Positions 41,801 to 52,515 of a DNA stretch of 64,000 bases are shown here, one piece after another (position 1 is the stretch's first letter; the number at the start of each line of letters is the position of its first letter). The DNA is from Bolinopsis microptera. Lineage: Eukaryota; Ctenophora; Tentaculata; Lobata; Bolinopsidae. A model generated the notes under the pieces. The model was not told where the DNA came from, made no database searches, and saw only the letters and a list, made by a program, of their open reading frames with translations. Position numbers and translations under genes: made by a program. The DNA is taken from assembly GCF_026151205.1 (NCBI RefSeq), contig NC_087072.1, forward strand, positions 69,501-133,500, read 5' to 3'.

Positions 41801-43841
41801 GCACGAACCTTTTGAGGACAGCATCAAAGAAGCTCTGGCTCTAGTTCCCACCACTTTTTTCATCGCTCCGACTCCAGACCCCTTACAAGAAACTCTAACT
41901 CCTCCAACATCAGACGGCTCAGAACACGACAGGTCACACTCGTTAAACCCCGATATTACTGATAAGGATCTCCACATTCTCACCCCAGATCATGAAATCG
42001 ATCAGGGTCCCGAAAAGCTCGAGTTAGAAGAAAAGGTCCATCAGACTCATTCAGTTGGTGGTTTCGATTCAGATGTGCTAGAGGAACCCGAGAGTCCTGA
42101 AAATTCTATGATAGAAGCCGGGATTGGCATTCTTTTTGAAGAGGAAGCGAGGACACAAACAAATGATAATTTTTGTGGAGAGACTTCTGACCCACCTCAG
42201 GAATCAAATCAATCTTTAACACTCGAAAAAGAAGATTCAAAAGAAGTCCCTTCAGTAAGTGATATTGCTACAGCTGATCCTGAACATCTTGATCGTCCTA
42301 TATCATCTGAAACGAACTCTGAGTTGGTGGAGGCATCGTTAAATCTTGATTTTCGAGAAGAAATAACCCCTCCAGAATCACCCAAGAAAGTTCGAATGGA
42401 ACATCAAAATAGTTCTGAGCAGGGTTCAAGCGTTGGTAAAATAAAACTGGTTATCACAATGGGCGGCCAGAAAGAAACTGTGGAAACTGAAGCTGTGGTT
42501 GTGCCACATATCATTAATCGGAATGATACGTATGTTAAGCCTGAAGTTTCCCAAACTCCTGTTTCACCAATCAAAGCTTCTTATATGAAGCATGAAGTTT
42601 CTGAAACTCCAATTTCACCTATCAAAAGTCCGCCTTCTAAATATCTTGGAGACTTGGATCTGGAGTTAGATCTAGACCATTCGATTATGAGTGATTATGG
42701 TGTCGAAAAGAAGCGCGATTCCCTAGGTGATTTAGATGATCCTGAACTGAATTGCGACTTTATCAATGAAAAGTCCTGTGATATCAAGATCGAGAAGCAC
42801 CCTGAGGAACCGGTTTTTTCGGTCAAACCATCTGACGAGATGCCCTTCGAGACAGTGACAAAACTTGCTGTTTCTGACGATATCTCTCTTAATATTATGA
42901 ACGAGATCAAAGTTGATTTGAAAATCCCGGAACCGAAAGCCAAGAAAGTGGATCCTCCACCAACACCAGCACCACCTGCCCGACAAAACGGTGTAGATGT
43001 TTCCAATCCTCTGAATATTTACAATTCACCGAGTGCTAGCTCGTCAACCTCCTCCTCCCCTAGAACCGACACGGAGCGAAGAGAAAAACTTACCCTGAGA
43101 ATTCCTAAGAAGGACATCGTTTTACCTCCAGAAAATGTTCTTCTCTCAAAGAAGCAAAAGTCTAAGAAGCGTAAATCGAAAAACAATTATTACTACGCGG
43201 ATCAAGGAGGTCCCAGCAGTCAAATACCACCATATTTAGGTGGCGGGTACAGTCCGGATTTGTACGGAATGTACAGCGAAGAGGAAACGGATCTACGGAG
43301 AATATCGCTCCAACAGCAACTTCTTGCTGAAAAGGGGATCAAAACAAGCTCCATACCTGTCGAGCAAACACAGAACCTGGTGAAAAACATGAGAGAAAAA
43401 CAGCAAACCCAAGCTCTTCCAAAACTGACGAAGGCTCCCTTGGAACACCAACCCATGATAGTGTTAGACAGTGGTTCTCAAAGGACGCCAGCTCACAAGT
43501 CTATACCTGTTGTCAAGGACCCTAGTTTGAAATCTGCAAAGCCGTCAAGTTCATCACGACAACCACCCCCCTACTCTCGGTCCGACAGCAGTGAGAGTAT
43601 AAGGAGTGCGCTGAAAGCCAAGATAAACCAGCGGCGGTACACGGACATGCCATCCCCGCCCTCCCAATACCCAAACCTGAGTAGCGGCAACCACTGCTGC
43701 TACGTAGTGAAGGGAAGCCCGGGGGAGTGCGTGTGTTCCACCGCTCCCATGCTCTTCTGCACTAAGTGCTACCATCTCTCCCATTCCACCTGCTCCAATA
43801 TTCTGTGCAGCAATTGTGGAGCACTTTTCAAGTTCAATTGA
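33582..43841 (+). CDS. ASXL: Additional-sex-combs-like protein, ten coding exons, 987 aa
   Basis: ASXL proteins activate the BAP1 histone H2A deubiquitinase (PR-DUB) in the nucleus. Exons: 33582-33626, 37242-37321, 37649-37751, 40026-40056, 40176-40312, 40495-40689, 40796-40902, 41108-41181, 41514-41619, 41756-43841. All have GT-AG borders and compatible phases, and the sum of 2964 nt equals 988 codons. Exons 1-4 give a HARE-HTH domain (~8-85): SWLDATKF, VLSKSEGAM, TQILQKISDLGLKD. Exons 6-9 give the DEUBAD domain (~188-293): MEEFMNLSKCQQRYLASLLP, LTNSFFVSYFREWQDKLG, DPWKETFFEDVWGF. The long last exon is mostly disordered, with a KKQKSKKRKSKNN nuclear-signal-like stretch and a C-terminal Cys/His PHD finger. 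The donor after exon 5 (GTCAGT) is weak, and 5' UTR exons are not assigned. Confidence 0.9.
34230..34780. repeat. Irregular GGTACTAACTGT / ACCCACCC repeats in ASXL intron 1
   Basis: GGTACTAACTGT or a close variant occurs at least five times (34264, 34332, 34353, 34677, 34741), usually followed within 30-60 bp by an ACCCACCC or C-run block. A C-run of about 14 lies near 34718. This looks like a degenerating array; no ORF is present. Confidence 0.5.
35065..36327. mobile_element. TTAA-flanked fold-back element with G-run ends (1.26 kb), ASXL intron 1
   Basis: Arms of about 545 bp (35065-35612 and 35786-36327) are near-perfect inverted repeats around a ~170-bp spacer. The ends are a G-run then TTCACCCTGATTTTTTTGTG, and on the right the complement, with a slightly different C-run. 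TTAA stands at both edges (35061-35064 and 36328-36331). TTAA duplications are typical of piggyBac and Kolobok transposases. No coding capacity is supported; apparent ORFs are mirrored arm readings. The divergence between arms is low. Confidence 0.8.
36427..36659. mobile_element. TTAA-flanked palindromic MITE (233 bp), ASXL intron 1
   Basis: It begins CCCATTAGGGACGATAGGGT and ends with its exact complement. Arms of about 105 bp are essentially identical, with a small loop around GGGCTTCATTATATGTAGCCC. TTAA at 36423-36426 and 36660-36663 flanks it. CCC...GGG ends and TTAA are the usual piggyBac signature. It lies 100 bp from the larger TTAA fold-back. Confidence 0.85.
38774..38841. repeat. G32 / C24 fold-back in ASXL intron 3
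   Basis: A run of 32 G is followed by ATTACTCATGAT and a run of 24 C, with AGTATAT on both outer sides. It can form a hairpin or a G-quadruplex. Run lengths are likely unreliable in any assembly. Confidence 0.8.
41756..43841 (+). CDS. ASXL: Last exon of ASXL: disordered region and C-terminal PHD finger
   Basis: This 2086-nt exon supplies residues ~293-987. It completes the DEUBAD end and continues with an acidic, Ser/Pro-rich disordered region containing repeated SETPISPIK / SQTPVSPIK motifs (about 42540-42630). A lysine-rich basic cluster follows (~43150). It ends in a compact finger at ~43690-43838: CCYV, CVC, CTKCYHLSHSTC and CSNC, matching the atypical PHD that closes ASXL1-3 and fly Asx. 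No in-frame ATG opens the exon; it begins with the last base of a Ser codon split by the preceding intron. Confidence 0.9.
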
Positions 43842-45751
43842 TCATTCTTTTTGCCGCTACTACTAAGCAACTTGTCTGGTTTTGGACATGATGTTGAAGC
43901 AGTTACTTCTATAAACTATTGGTAATTTTAAATATTGTACAGCATAGGTTATATAATTGGTGTATAAGCTGGGGACTCAAACGCCCGACTTTCGATATAG
44001 GAAGGCATGTTCCACAAGACTTCTCACATCGAATATTGGGTCCCTTAACTATTTTGATGATGTTATTTTTGCTCGAGAAAGATAAGCCCGAATAGCCCTC
44101 GGAGAGTAATTAGTTATTACTAACAAGTTAATTTCTGATAATCTTCTTTTCACTGCAGCGAGTCTGGTGATGATATATATTTTGTACATAACAAATATGC
44201 TTTGATTGTAGGATACATTGGGTGAAGATCTTTCCCCCCCAGCGTGCCCGCCGAATTGATACGATATATATATATTTATGTTTTGTTTACAAGGGGGTCA
44301 GGAGATTTTTTGACATGTTTTCATGATCAGTCAGTGGATATTATGTTTCCATTTTTAGAATTAGACGTGGCTCTTAGCGCATGCCAGGTCACTGCATGAC
44401 ATTACTCGTTTTAGGAGGAAAGCTTATGAAATTTTGTGTTTAAATTTGTTATGGTTGTTTCCAAAAAATTACCCTTATAATTAATCAATTATCATGTTAT
44501 CAACGTGTTTAGTTCAAGCTCACGTTTGAATACACAAATGCTCTTAAAATTTACATTGATTTCTTTTTTTCTTGTATCAGAATCTGATGGTCTTATAGTA
44601 TGGAAAATCAGGATCAGAAATGTTCGCATTTCAATATTTTTACATGATGCATGACACTGTGATTGTTATCGTTTCACTGCTGAGTGAAGGCCGAAATCTA
44701 GGGATAGTCTATCTTTTTTCTAAAACAAAAAGTAAGTTCTGCCTAATGTTATGTGATTATTTGGGTCTAAATTTGGGTTCGCTTGAATTTGAAATATTTA
44801 TTGATTTTCAAAAGTTTAGTTTTTTAATCTTATCGAGTTATCTTAACCGTCCTTTCGGTCTTAGGATTTTCTTTTAATCTAGTGTAATTTCCATTTAGAT
44901 TTACTGACAAAACCAACTTTTAATTCTATTCTGTTTGCTGAAGACACCAAGAAAAGGGGGTGATTATCACTTAAAGCTGTCAAATTAATTACCGAGGATA
45001 ATTTCGAAATATAATTTGGGTAATTGTACACTGCTCTGTTGAAATATAAATTGTGTTCTCAAGTATTAGATCAGCAGTTGGTTTGTCAGATACTATTTTT
45101 ACCAATTGCAATGGGTTGCATGCCATAATGACCACTCCTACCTGTTCATTTGTTCTATGAGCTAGCCTCCTTTGCCCCATGCCTAATTTGTCCCAGCTTT
45201 TGAAAATTTTTGAAATGCAAATACCGCTTTACTGAAAAGGACAATTTAAAATTTCCCCCAAATTCTCTAAATCATTTCTGGGTCTGATGCTGATCTGAAC
45301 GTACTGAACCAATTTTTTATGATCTCTGTGCTATTGATAAAATGGTAGCGACAGCTTTGAATTGTTTTCCGGCCGAAGATAACCTAACGATGTATATTGA
45401 TGCCATTATATTATTAATTTGAGATTGAACATACTCCTAACAATGAGAATCAGGGACCAGTTCCGTGTCCTATATTTAGACATTGATATTATGCAAAGAT
45501 TCGTTAAGTTCTATTTTTCTAATGTTTGATACGAATACATGCTTGCTACACCAAATTGATTTAGCTGTAACAGTATAGTTTAGAGACCATACTAGATACA
45601 GACTTATTTGAAATTTGTGTTGTAATTTGGAGTATTTGGTTATGTCTTCAAAATCAGAAACTGGTATTACTCGTTTTGTGTTGAGTATTATCAGTAAATC
45701 CGTCAAAAAACCCCGGCCCCTAAAATACGGTTTCGGTATGAAAATTACAGA
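43842..45751. other. Downstream of ASXL: no further gene recognised
   Basis: The ASXL 3' UTR must lie in the first part, but I see no clear AATAAA close to the stop. The rest is AT-rich with no supported reading frame or obvious repeat, until a family B remnant at about 45752. Confidence 0.4.
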
Positions 45752-45813
45752 GTTGGACTCGTCGACGGTAATATTTGGAACAAATATCTTCCGAGTATCA
45801 CCCTTAAGTGATT
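45752..45813 (+). mobile_element. Family B element, 5'-truncated copy
   Basis: It retains the GAGTTGGACTCGTCGACGGT core, then ATTTGGAACAAATATC and a GAGTATCACCC end. The first ~30 bp of the family are absent. Confidence 0.6.
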
Positions 45814-46095
45814 CAGCATTATCTACACGGAAAACACAGTAGAAATGACAGACGCTGCAACCCCTTTTGATCGCGCGCGGTCCATTAACATTCCAGACAA
45901 TTTATACCCCCGGCCCCCCCCCCCCCCCCCCCCACGTAATAACTTTTTGAAATTGTTCAATATAGTTATATGTGAACGACCCCTATACGCCATACGGTAT
46001 ACAACGTGTAGGAACAGATTCATTGACATACGTTGCATGCCACTTTTCGCGCACGAAGCGAGCGTCGCCGATACGTAACATGTATCGACAGATTC

Positions 46096-46186
46096 ATAGG
46101 TTTATAACCTACCAGGACGCGCGCCGAGTTGAACTCGTCGACGGTCCTGTATATGGAACAGATATTTCACGAGTATCACCCGTTAA
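46096..46186 (+). mobile_element. Family B element copy
   Basis: TAGGTTTATAACCTACCAGG, the GTTGAACTCGTCGACGGTCC core and a CGAGTATCACCCGTTAA end. The first few bases have drifted and no clear duplication is visible. Confidence 0.7.
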
Positions 46187-46343
46187 AAGTGACTAATTGC
46201 GTCAAAAGTTTATCTAGCTTGCTAATCTAGTTAGTCCATTCAGTTAATCATAATGGACTAGACCGGCGCACGCTACTTCGAGGAAATTTAGACGAGTACA
46301 GAGTATAATCCGTCAACGCATTCGTCATATAATAGTATAAAGC

Positions 46344-46423
46344 AGCCTGGGGACTTCAGGCTATCATGTTTCTAAACATAGAGATTAGGCGGAATGACAT
46401 AACAGGCTGAGTGCGGCCCAGTA
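46344..46423 (-). mobile_element. Family A element, degraded copy
   Basis: It shares AGGCTATCATGTTT, GGCGGAATGACA and GTGCGGCCCAGTA with the intact copies, but has lost the terminal TTACC and carries a small insertion (GACATAACAGG). Confidence 0.6.
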
Positions 46424-46430
46424 TGCAGTG

Positions 46431-46646
46431 AGGGGTCGTTCACGTATTACGTATTCATCCGAGGGGGGGGGGGTTTGGTCGTTGATTACGTAATCAAAAT
46501 TTTAATTTTTTAGCGATTTTCGAAATACCGATTGGACAATTTTCATTCATTATTGATTATGTAATCAAAATTTTCGTTTTTTTATTTTCGAATTTGTATA
46601 AACCATTTGACATATTACAAAAATCTTCTCAAGTCTCAGACAGCAA

Positions 46647-46683
<37 letters not shown>

Positions 46684-47069
46684 ATGTGTATTTCTTGTAT
46701 CTCTACATCAAAATTTAACACAAAAAATGGGGGGGGGGGGGGGGGGGGTCGTATATTGTATATATTTCTTCGAAGTAGCGCGCGCCGGGTTGGGGGCGTT
46801 CACATATTACGTAATCAGCCGAGGGGGTTAATTTGTAATTAAAGATGTGAATTCTTCGCAGCTTGCAGCGTGGCCCAGTAGCGCATCTCGCCGATGGTTG
46901 CGAGAAGCATAATTGAGTGCGCGGCCACGTAACGCATCGCGCTACAACTTGGGGGTTCCAAATGATTACGCTAGTGTGATTTTGACACAACACGCAATAG
47001 CTATGTGTAAAACTGATGCCGGGGTAAAAATGTTCCAAAAATGATAACGTAATATGTGAACGACCCCTT
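46431..47069. mobile_element. Inverted-repeat element with GGGGTCGTTCAC ends
   Basis: The left end AGGGGTCGTTCACGTATTAC and the right end GTAATATGTGAACGACCCCT are inverted matches of about 22 bp. The interior holds a (TA)n run (46649-46681), a G20 run (46729-46748) and a GC-rich GCGCGGCC block. A second GGGGGCGTTCACATATTACG end lies inside at 46793, so it may be nested or composite. Other solo ends of this type are at 11170 and 45972. No transposase is seen. Confidence 0.5.
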
Positions 47070-47088
47070 AGTCCATTCGAGCGTGCTA

Positions 47089-47435
47089 AATCACTCTACA
47101 GTCGATCTTCAAGATTGTTCTAAAAGGGTCCCCGACGATTGTAACCAACCTCTATCGATGTATTTTCGGACGCTGATTCCGAACCACCCCCATGACATAG
47201 GGTTAAAATGCTCCCCTGACGAGATATTGGCGAAAAACTGTCTCGATCACGTAATATGACCGTATAAGGAAGTTAGTCTAATTTCTCGTTAGGGTTAGGG
47301 TTTCAGCATATGTTTTTGTTAAGGGTTGGGTTAGGGTTAGGGTTGGGATCAGATTACAAATTAGAGGGGTAGGGTTTCAAAAGGTCGTTCAAAACCAGCT
47401 AGAGAGCGCCGAGCGGGTTGAAAAAGTCACGTGAC
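47089..47435. mobile_element. Family C element with telomere-like repeats, 3' end damaged
   Basis: Closely related to 56879-57232: it starts AATCACTCTACAGTCGATCT, has CATGACATAGGGTTAAAATG, a TTAGGGTTAGGG block (about 47288-47345) and ends near GTCACGTGACAGACG, where the other copy has its inverted end. Confidence 0.65.
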
Positions 47436-47578
47436 AGACGGTGGAGATGCAAGACATTCTTGGCCTGGTAGCACTCTAGCTCGGAACCCAACCCAAGTAA
47501 CCCAAGTAAGTAAATCCTAGTCCATTAACAAGTTTATTTAAATAGTGCCTCGTGCGCGCTACAAGTAATATTTTTAAT

Positions 47579-47692
47579 TTGTAGGTTTTTAACCTACCAA
47601 GAAGTGCGCCGATCAGTTGGACTCGTCCACAGTCTAGGTGCCTGAAAACATTTGGAACAAATATTGAATATGTTTCGAGTATCACCCGTTAA
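47579..47692 (+). mobile_element. Family B element copy with internal insertions
   Basis: It starts TTGTAGGTTTTTAACC and ends TTCGAGTATCACCCGTTAA. It is about 20 bp longer than other copies, because of GTGCCTGAAAAC and a lengthened AT segment. Confidence 0.65.
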
Positions 47693-47720
47693 GTCGTAGT
47701 ACACACATATAACATTGCGC

Positions 47721-47805
47721 TTACTGGGCCGTGCTCAGCCTGTCATTCCGCCTATTAATCTTTATTCGTTGTTTATAAACATGATAGCCTGAGGTCCCCA
47801 GGTGA
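47721..47805 (+). mobile_element. Family A element copy
   Basis: TTACTGGGCCGTGCTC ... GAGGTCCCCAGGTGA. It is flanked by CATTGCGC and CATTGCAC, a near-perfect 8-bp duplication. Confidence 0.75.
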
Positions 47806-48017
47806 CATTGCACGCGCATTTATAAATATATAAGTGTACGTTTATATAGCTTAGGCGCAGCATTTCACCGCAGTTTTCATCGCAATGTACGTTTCATTGC
47901 AATGTCATAGTTAAGGCGCCAATATTAGAGACTATATTGTATATTATAGCGAGCCCATGTCGATCTATCATATCCCACTTCAAATAACACCCGTTATTCT
48001 GATTTCCTAACCTTGCT

Positions 48018-48107
48018 TTGTAGGTTTACAACCCACCAGGACGCGCGCCGAGTTGGACCCGTCGACGGTCCTGTGTGGAACATATATTTTACGAGTATCA
48101 CCCGTTA
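48018..48107 (+). mobile_element. Family B element with 9-bp TSD
   Basis: TTGTAGGTTTACAACCCACC ... GAGTATCACCCGTTA. Flanked by AACCTTGCT on both sides (48009-48017 and 48108-48116). Confidence 0.75.
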
Positions 48108-48135
48108 AACCTTGCTTTAACGTACCAGAGCCCTC

Positions 48136-48217
48136 TTACTGGGCCGCGCTCAGCCGGTCATTCCGCCTAATCTTTATATTACGTTTATAAACATGATAGC
48201 CTGAGGTCCCCAGGTAA
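48136..48217 (+). mobile_element. Family A element with 8-bp TSD
   Basis: TTACTGGGCCGCGCTCAGCC ... CCCCAGGTAA. Perfect duplication GAGCCCTC at 48128-48135 and 48218-48225. Confidence 0.8.
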
Positions 48218-48293
48218 GAGCCCTCTCGCTTGCAAGTCATACGCTGTATACCTGCCACGCACGATCGACGCGACTCGAGTGTTGCTCTAACCA

Positions 48294-48370
48294 TTACTGG
48301 GCCGCGCTCAGCCTGTCATTCCGCCTAATCTCTATGTTTATAAACATAATAGCCTGGGGTCCCCAGGTAA
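48294..48370 (+). mobile_element. Family A element with 8-9-bp TSD
   Basis: TTACTGGGCCGCGCTCAGCC ... CCCCAGGTAA. Flanked by CTCTAACCA on both sides. Restoring the target gives CTCTAACCAGAGCCCTC. That target also contains the GAGCCCTC site used by the neighbouring copy, so both hit copies of one underlying repeat. Confidence 0.8.
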
Positions 48371-48437
48371 CTCTAACCAGAGCCCTCTCGCTTGCAGTAG
48401 CGCGCGACCGCTGAAGGCGGCCAGGGATTCTATTTGT

Positions 48438-48492
48438 GGAATTAAACTGGAATTAAACTGGAATTAAAACTGGAATTAAACTGGAATTAAAC
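48438..48492. repeat. 11-bp tandem repeat GGAATTAAACT
   Basis: Five head-to-tail copies, one with an extra A. Confidence 0.85.
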
Positions 48493-48686
48493 TTAAATAG
48501 TCAGAGGGAACACTAACGGACCCGTCGTGACAATACATCAATGAGATAAATAAGATAATTATAAAATAATCATAAATAAGACCCAAAACACGTAAAAAAA
48601 TTAACTTCACTACAATCTGTACGAAAAAGAAACAAGATCAAATATAATAATTTAACCGGATAAAAGTGGATAATGCACCGATAAGG

Positions 48687-48766
48687 TTACCTGAGGACCC
48701 CAGGCTATTATGTTCATTAACCGAATATAGATTTGGCGGAATGACAGGCTGAGCGCGGCCCAGTAA
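48687..48766 (-). mobile_element. Family A element with 8-bp TSD
   Basis: TTACCTGAGGACCCCAGGC ... GCGCGGCCCAGTAA. Perfect duplication CGATAAGG at 48679-48686 and 48767-48774. Confidence 0.8.
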
Positions 48767-49167
48767 CGATAAGGTAATAAATTATGCAGGAGAGGTTCAT
48801 AAAATTCACAAAGTTACTCCAAAAGTCAAAAATACACTATCAAGAAAGATTACACACAAACTCAAAGACGGGCGTAAATTATGCAACTGTAACTCCGAAT
48901 GAAAACAGTTCGAACACTCATTTAAGGGACACTGGGGTAGTTAGAATGTCCTTAAGACAGTGACTCGGAATCATTACCGGATGTGTTAGATCAAGTGGAA
49001 GACGATGTGAAACAAGCGCGTCACGCAGTCACAAGCGCGTCACGCAGTACGCGTAGACACATGGCTATGTGAAACGCGAGTGCGTGGCTGTATTGTGGCC
49101 ACGATACTACGTACTAGCCACTTAATGAAACAACAACGGAAATGGGTTCACCTAACCATGTGCTTTC

Positions 49168-51102
49168 TGTTAAGAGGCGTACTCGGATTTCAGCACGACA
49201 ACTTACTTAACGGCCTATTTAATGCTCTAATTTTCCATGACTTCTAGAGATTATTTATTTATTATATTTCATTAAATTGTGATGGTATTAATTTAACTAC
49301 GTATAATGGGCTCCTTTTAACTAGAGTATGGATATTCAGGTTCCGATATTATGGAATACCTCCCGGCTTGAGACTCACTCAGGGCATAGTTCAAACCCAA
49401 ACTCTCAGTGTACAATGGTAGATTTATGACAGGAATTTATGTTATAACTATGGACTTCGAACTTTCAGGTTAATTTATGTCTAGAGTTTTAACTTCGAAC
49501 TTTTAGATGAATTTATATCTGGAAGATAACCAATTAAAACAAGTTAATAAGAATTGTAAAATAATGCAAGACCAATCCAATCGTACATAAAATAAGTGTT
49601 CAATCTCATGGTAAAGTCCGTTACCCTAAATCAGTTGGGTAGCTGGGTGATCAATGGGAACTGGTGTGTATTATAACGGGGCTGGCTGACTCTCTCTCTG
49701 GACGATGGACAGGTAGCTTCTAGGATCACTGACTGCGAAATGGAATTGGTAAGAGAACGTAAAGTGGACATATAATTAATTAAGAATCTAATGACACGTT
49801 AGGTCGGATAAATCAACATATAATAAAGTGATACGTAATATAATGACAAATAATAATTAATTACACAATGTAAATAAGTCTAGTGACTGACCGTGATTTG
49901 CCCTCGTTCTCTCTACTACATTCTTTCTAACGGCTGGGAACGAGGCACAATCTGTGGGAGGGGTTTGTCCTGAAAACGGACAAATTATAAGCAAGTGACG
50001 GATTAATTAATGACAATAATATACTAACTAGGATAAAATTAAACAAGATAAAGTTAAATAGAGTAAACGGTAGAATACGAAATATGTAGAACGTATCAAT
50101 TAATGCTCAATGACTTACGAGATAATAAGGTAGGTGCTGCTAAGGTTGGGACAAGCAGGCAGGTTAGGGTAGGGCTCACCCACAATATTACCTAGGAAAT
50201 GATAAACTATTAGGAACTAAATAATAACCAATCGGGAATGACCTTAGTATTACGAACAATGTGAAACAATAATTTGGGAATAACATTGCAATGAACAACA
50301 TCTAATGAATGGGTTACATAATAATAGAACAATACCTCGAGCAACAAACTTCCTAGCTTAGCGGGAATTTACGGAAGTGACGGGAACCAATTGCAATGTT
50401 CTGGTGACTTCTTCTTAATGGACTAGTGACATGGGAGAGAGAGAGAGCACACTAAATCACCCCGGGCCGGGTTTGCCGAAGAAAGAGCGATGGCAGAAGA
50501 AAAAGGCCGTGATAAACTTGTCTTCCATCCTTTTGTAGTCCTAGAGTGTTCCGTGGAAGGGGAGTTCCAGTAGATGAGGCGGTATAGCGCGTTATCCAGG
50601 TAGCAACAAACAGGTTATTACAAACAGGTTATTGCAAACAAACAGATTATTAATACAAATCCCGGTTTTTAAAACTGGTTAAAATACCGTTCCACTAAGT
50701 GGTTATATTTTGATTTTATTTTGCGCCACATGTTATATTGTATGTAAATTTTGAAAAGATTTTCATAAAAAAATTGACGAATTCAATAACTCCATTAATC
50801 CAATAATTTCGTTATAAATAATTCTAATAAAACTAAATGTCCTTTCTGACCAATGGTTGCAGTGCTCTGCAAATCTCTCCAATCAGATCTTAATCATATA
50901 AATGATCACTTAATTCATCTTAATCATATAAGTTCTCACCTAATTCATCTTTATGACACTTTATGTTACGGTGAATATTTGCAAATTTACATGGTTTATT
51001 TACCATTTTAATCCACATATTTACAAATCTAATTACTACTAACGCAGCATACTGGGGTTCAACTTAACTTCTAGTTCTGAGGTACTACACACGTCCCTAA
51101 CA
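49168..51102 (-). repeat. 3' LTR (1935 bp)
   Basis: Direct copy of 54214-56073. It differs mainly by a 75-bp extra segment at about 50699-50773 and a C/G-run change near 50663. It begins TGTTAAGAGG and ends CCCTAACA. Confidence 0.92.
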
Positions 51103-51525
51103 TGTCCCCGATCGATTTTAGGACGTCCCCGTCATAACAACCCCATCTATAATTTAAGAACTTTATAAAATAATGCCCCTTCCTTTTATTTTTAAAGAAA
51201 ATATCTTACATTAAAAAAACTAACTATCTTTTAAAAAAAAACAAATCTCTAAATCCATGGGCATAAGGTTTAATAAATTTTAATATAACGGGTGGATTTG
51301 GATTTCTAGGAATCAACACACTAATTAAATTTGCACAGAGAATTTCAGAATTTCTAAGAAATTTAGAGCCACTAATGCCATTACCAGGAATTAAAGGATT
51401 TCCAGGAATCTGGTATAAATGTTGGTGTGTCATGATTAATATATACAGACTTGTTGCCACAAGCTTCAATAAATTAATTTTTTAATAAAAGAAAAAAAAA
51501 GAAAAGAAATATACATGCCCACAAC

Positions 51526-52515
51526 TTAAAACCTATAATTAAAGTCATTGTCCTCATGGTCATTGTAGGAACCTTGGCCTCGTCCTCGTCCTTCACGGTA
51601 ATAGTTGTTGTAACGTGCATTTTGGCTGCTGAAAGCCATGTTGTCAAAGTTGTTGGACTGTTGTCCATAGTAATTTATGTTAGGTAGTCCGATGCTTACA
51701 CGTGATCCTTGGTAATTGTATGGGAGGTTGAGGCCATTATTGTAAGCGGGAGTATCGGTATTTGGGTTTACAGGCTGAACTTCACGTGGTGCGACTTGGC
51801 TGATTGCATTAACAGATAGTAAATCTATAATAGTGTTTAACTTATTGGTTGTATCATTAATGTCCGGCGTGATGGCTGTATCCACAGCGTTGACAGCTTG
51901 GGTCCTAGATAGGGAAGCGTTTTTGCAGTTGATGAGAAGGTCTGCCCTCTCTAAAAGTTGTTCATTTTGTAGCTCAGGTGTTTCTCTAAGTCGGGCACTG
52001 ATATTGGCATCCTGTATGTTATTTATGAAGCTATCTCTTAGTGCATTGTCCCTCACAAGTACTAACTCGTCTCCGGGGTAGGCCTTCTTAGCAATGTTGT
52101 ACAATTTAATATAGAAAGCTCTCACAGACTCATTACGTTGGCGCAGGGTCTTCCTCAGTAAAGACTTCGACTCTTCCCTATTTCCTCCTCCGATCCCTAA
52201 TTCTCTCCTTAGCACTATCAACAATTCCTCAAAGGTGATCTCTGGTCTTATATGCCTCTCTACCGCGAGTAGACACTCATCGGATAAGCAATTTATGAGA
52301 ATGTGAGGTATCTCGTTATCTCTAGCTCCGATACTATCGACATAGCTCTGGAAACGCCGGATGTATAACTCTAAGTCATTGTCCATTCTTAACAAAGGAG
52401 GTGCTCGGAGAAATTGAAGTGGGGCTCCCTGATTAACATGATTTTGCCTAGGAGGTAATGGAGGTTGAACTTCACCCTGTCCAATATCGAGGTTGTCATT
52501 ATCACGTTCGGCCAT
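51526..52515 (-). CDS. gag: Gag-like capsid protein of the LTR element (329 aa)
   Basis: The protein starts with an ATG at 52515. Residues ~45-215 match the retrotransposon capsid pattern: LELYIRRFQSYVDSIG, ILINCLSDECLLAVERHI, FEELLIVLRRELG, SLLRKTLRQRNESVRAFYIK and LRDSFINNIQ. The tail is Asn/Tyr-rich and ends in an RGRGQG patch. There is no Cys-Cys-His-Cys zinc knuckle, so RNA binding would rest on the RG-rich end. The general layout is that of Ty3-type gag, though other LTR clades are possible. No pol frame follows within the element. Confidence 0.8.
   Translation of the reverse strand: MAERDNDNLDIGQGEVQPPLPPRQNHVNQGAPLQFLRAPPLLRMDNDLELYIRRFQSYVDSIGARDNEIPHILINCLSDECLLAVERHIRPEITFEELLIVLRRELGIGGGNREESKSLLRKTLRQRNESVRAFYIKLYNIAKKAYPGDELVLVRDNALRDSFINNIQDANISARLRETPELQNEQLLERADLLINCKNASLSRTQAVNAVDTAITPDINDTTNKLNTIIDLLSVNAISQVAPREVQPVNPNTDTPAYNNGLNLPYNYQGSRVSIGLPNINYYGQQSNNFDNMAFSSQNARYNNYYREGRGRGQGSYNDHEDNDFNYRF

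Noticed and set aside
41790-41983. ASXL start at 41790 in the last exon
   Set aside because: That codon is TTG, and upstream exons with matching phases and conserved domains continue the protein. It is internal.
45476-45706. Small opposed ORFs downstream of ASXL
   Set aside because: AT-rich chance frames without homology or gene context.
47288-47345. Possible telomere or chromosome end
   Set aside because: TTAGGG words are few, imperfect and inside a dispersed inverted-repeat element with a second copy 10 kb away. Interstitial only.
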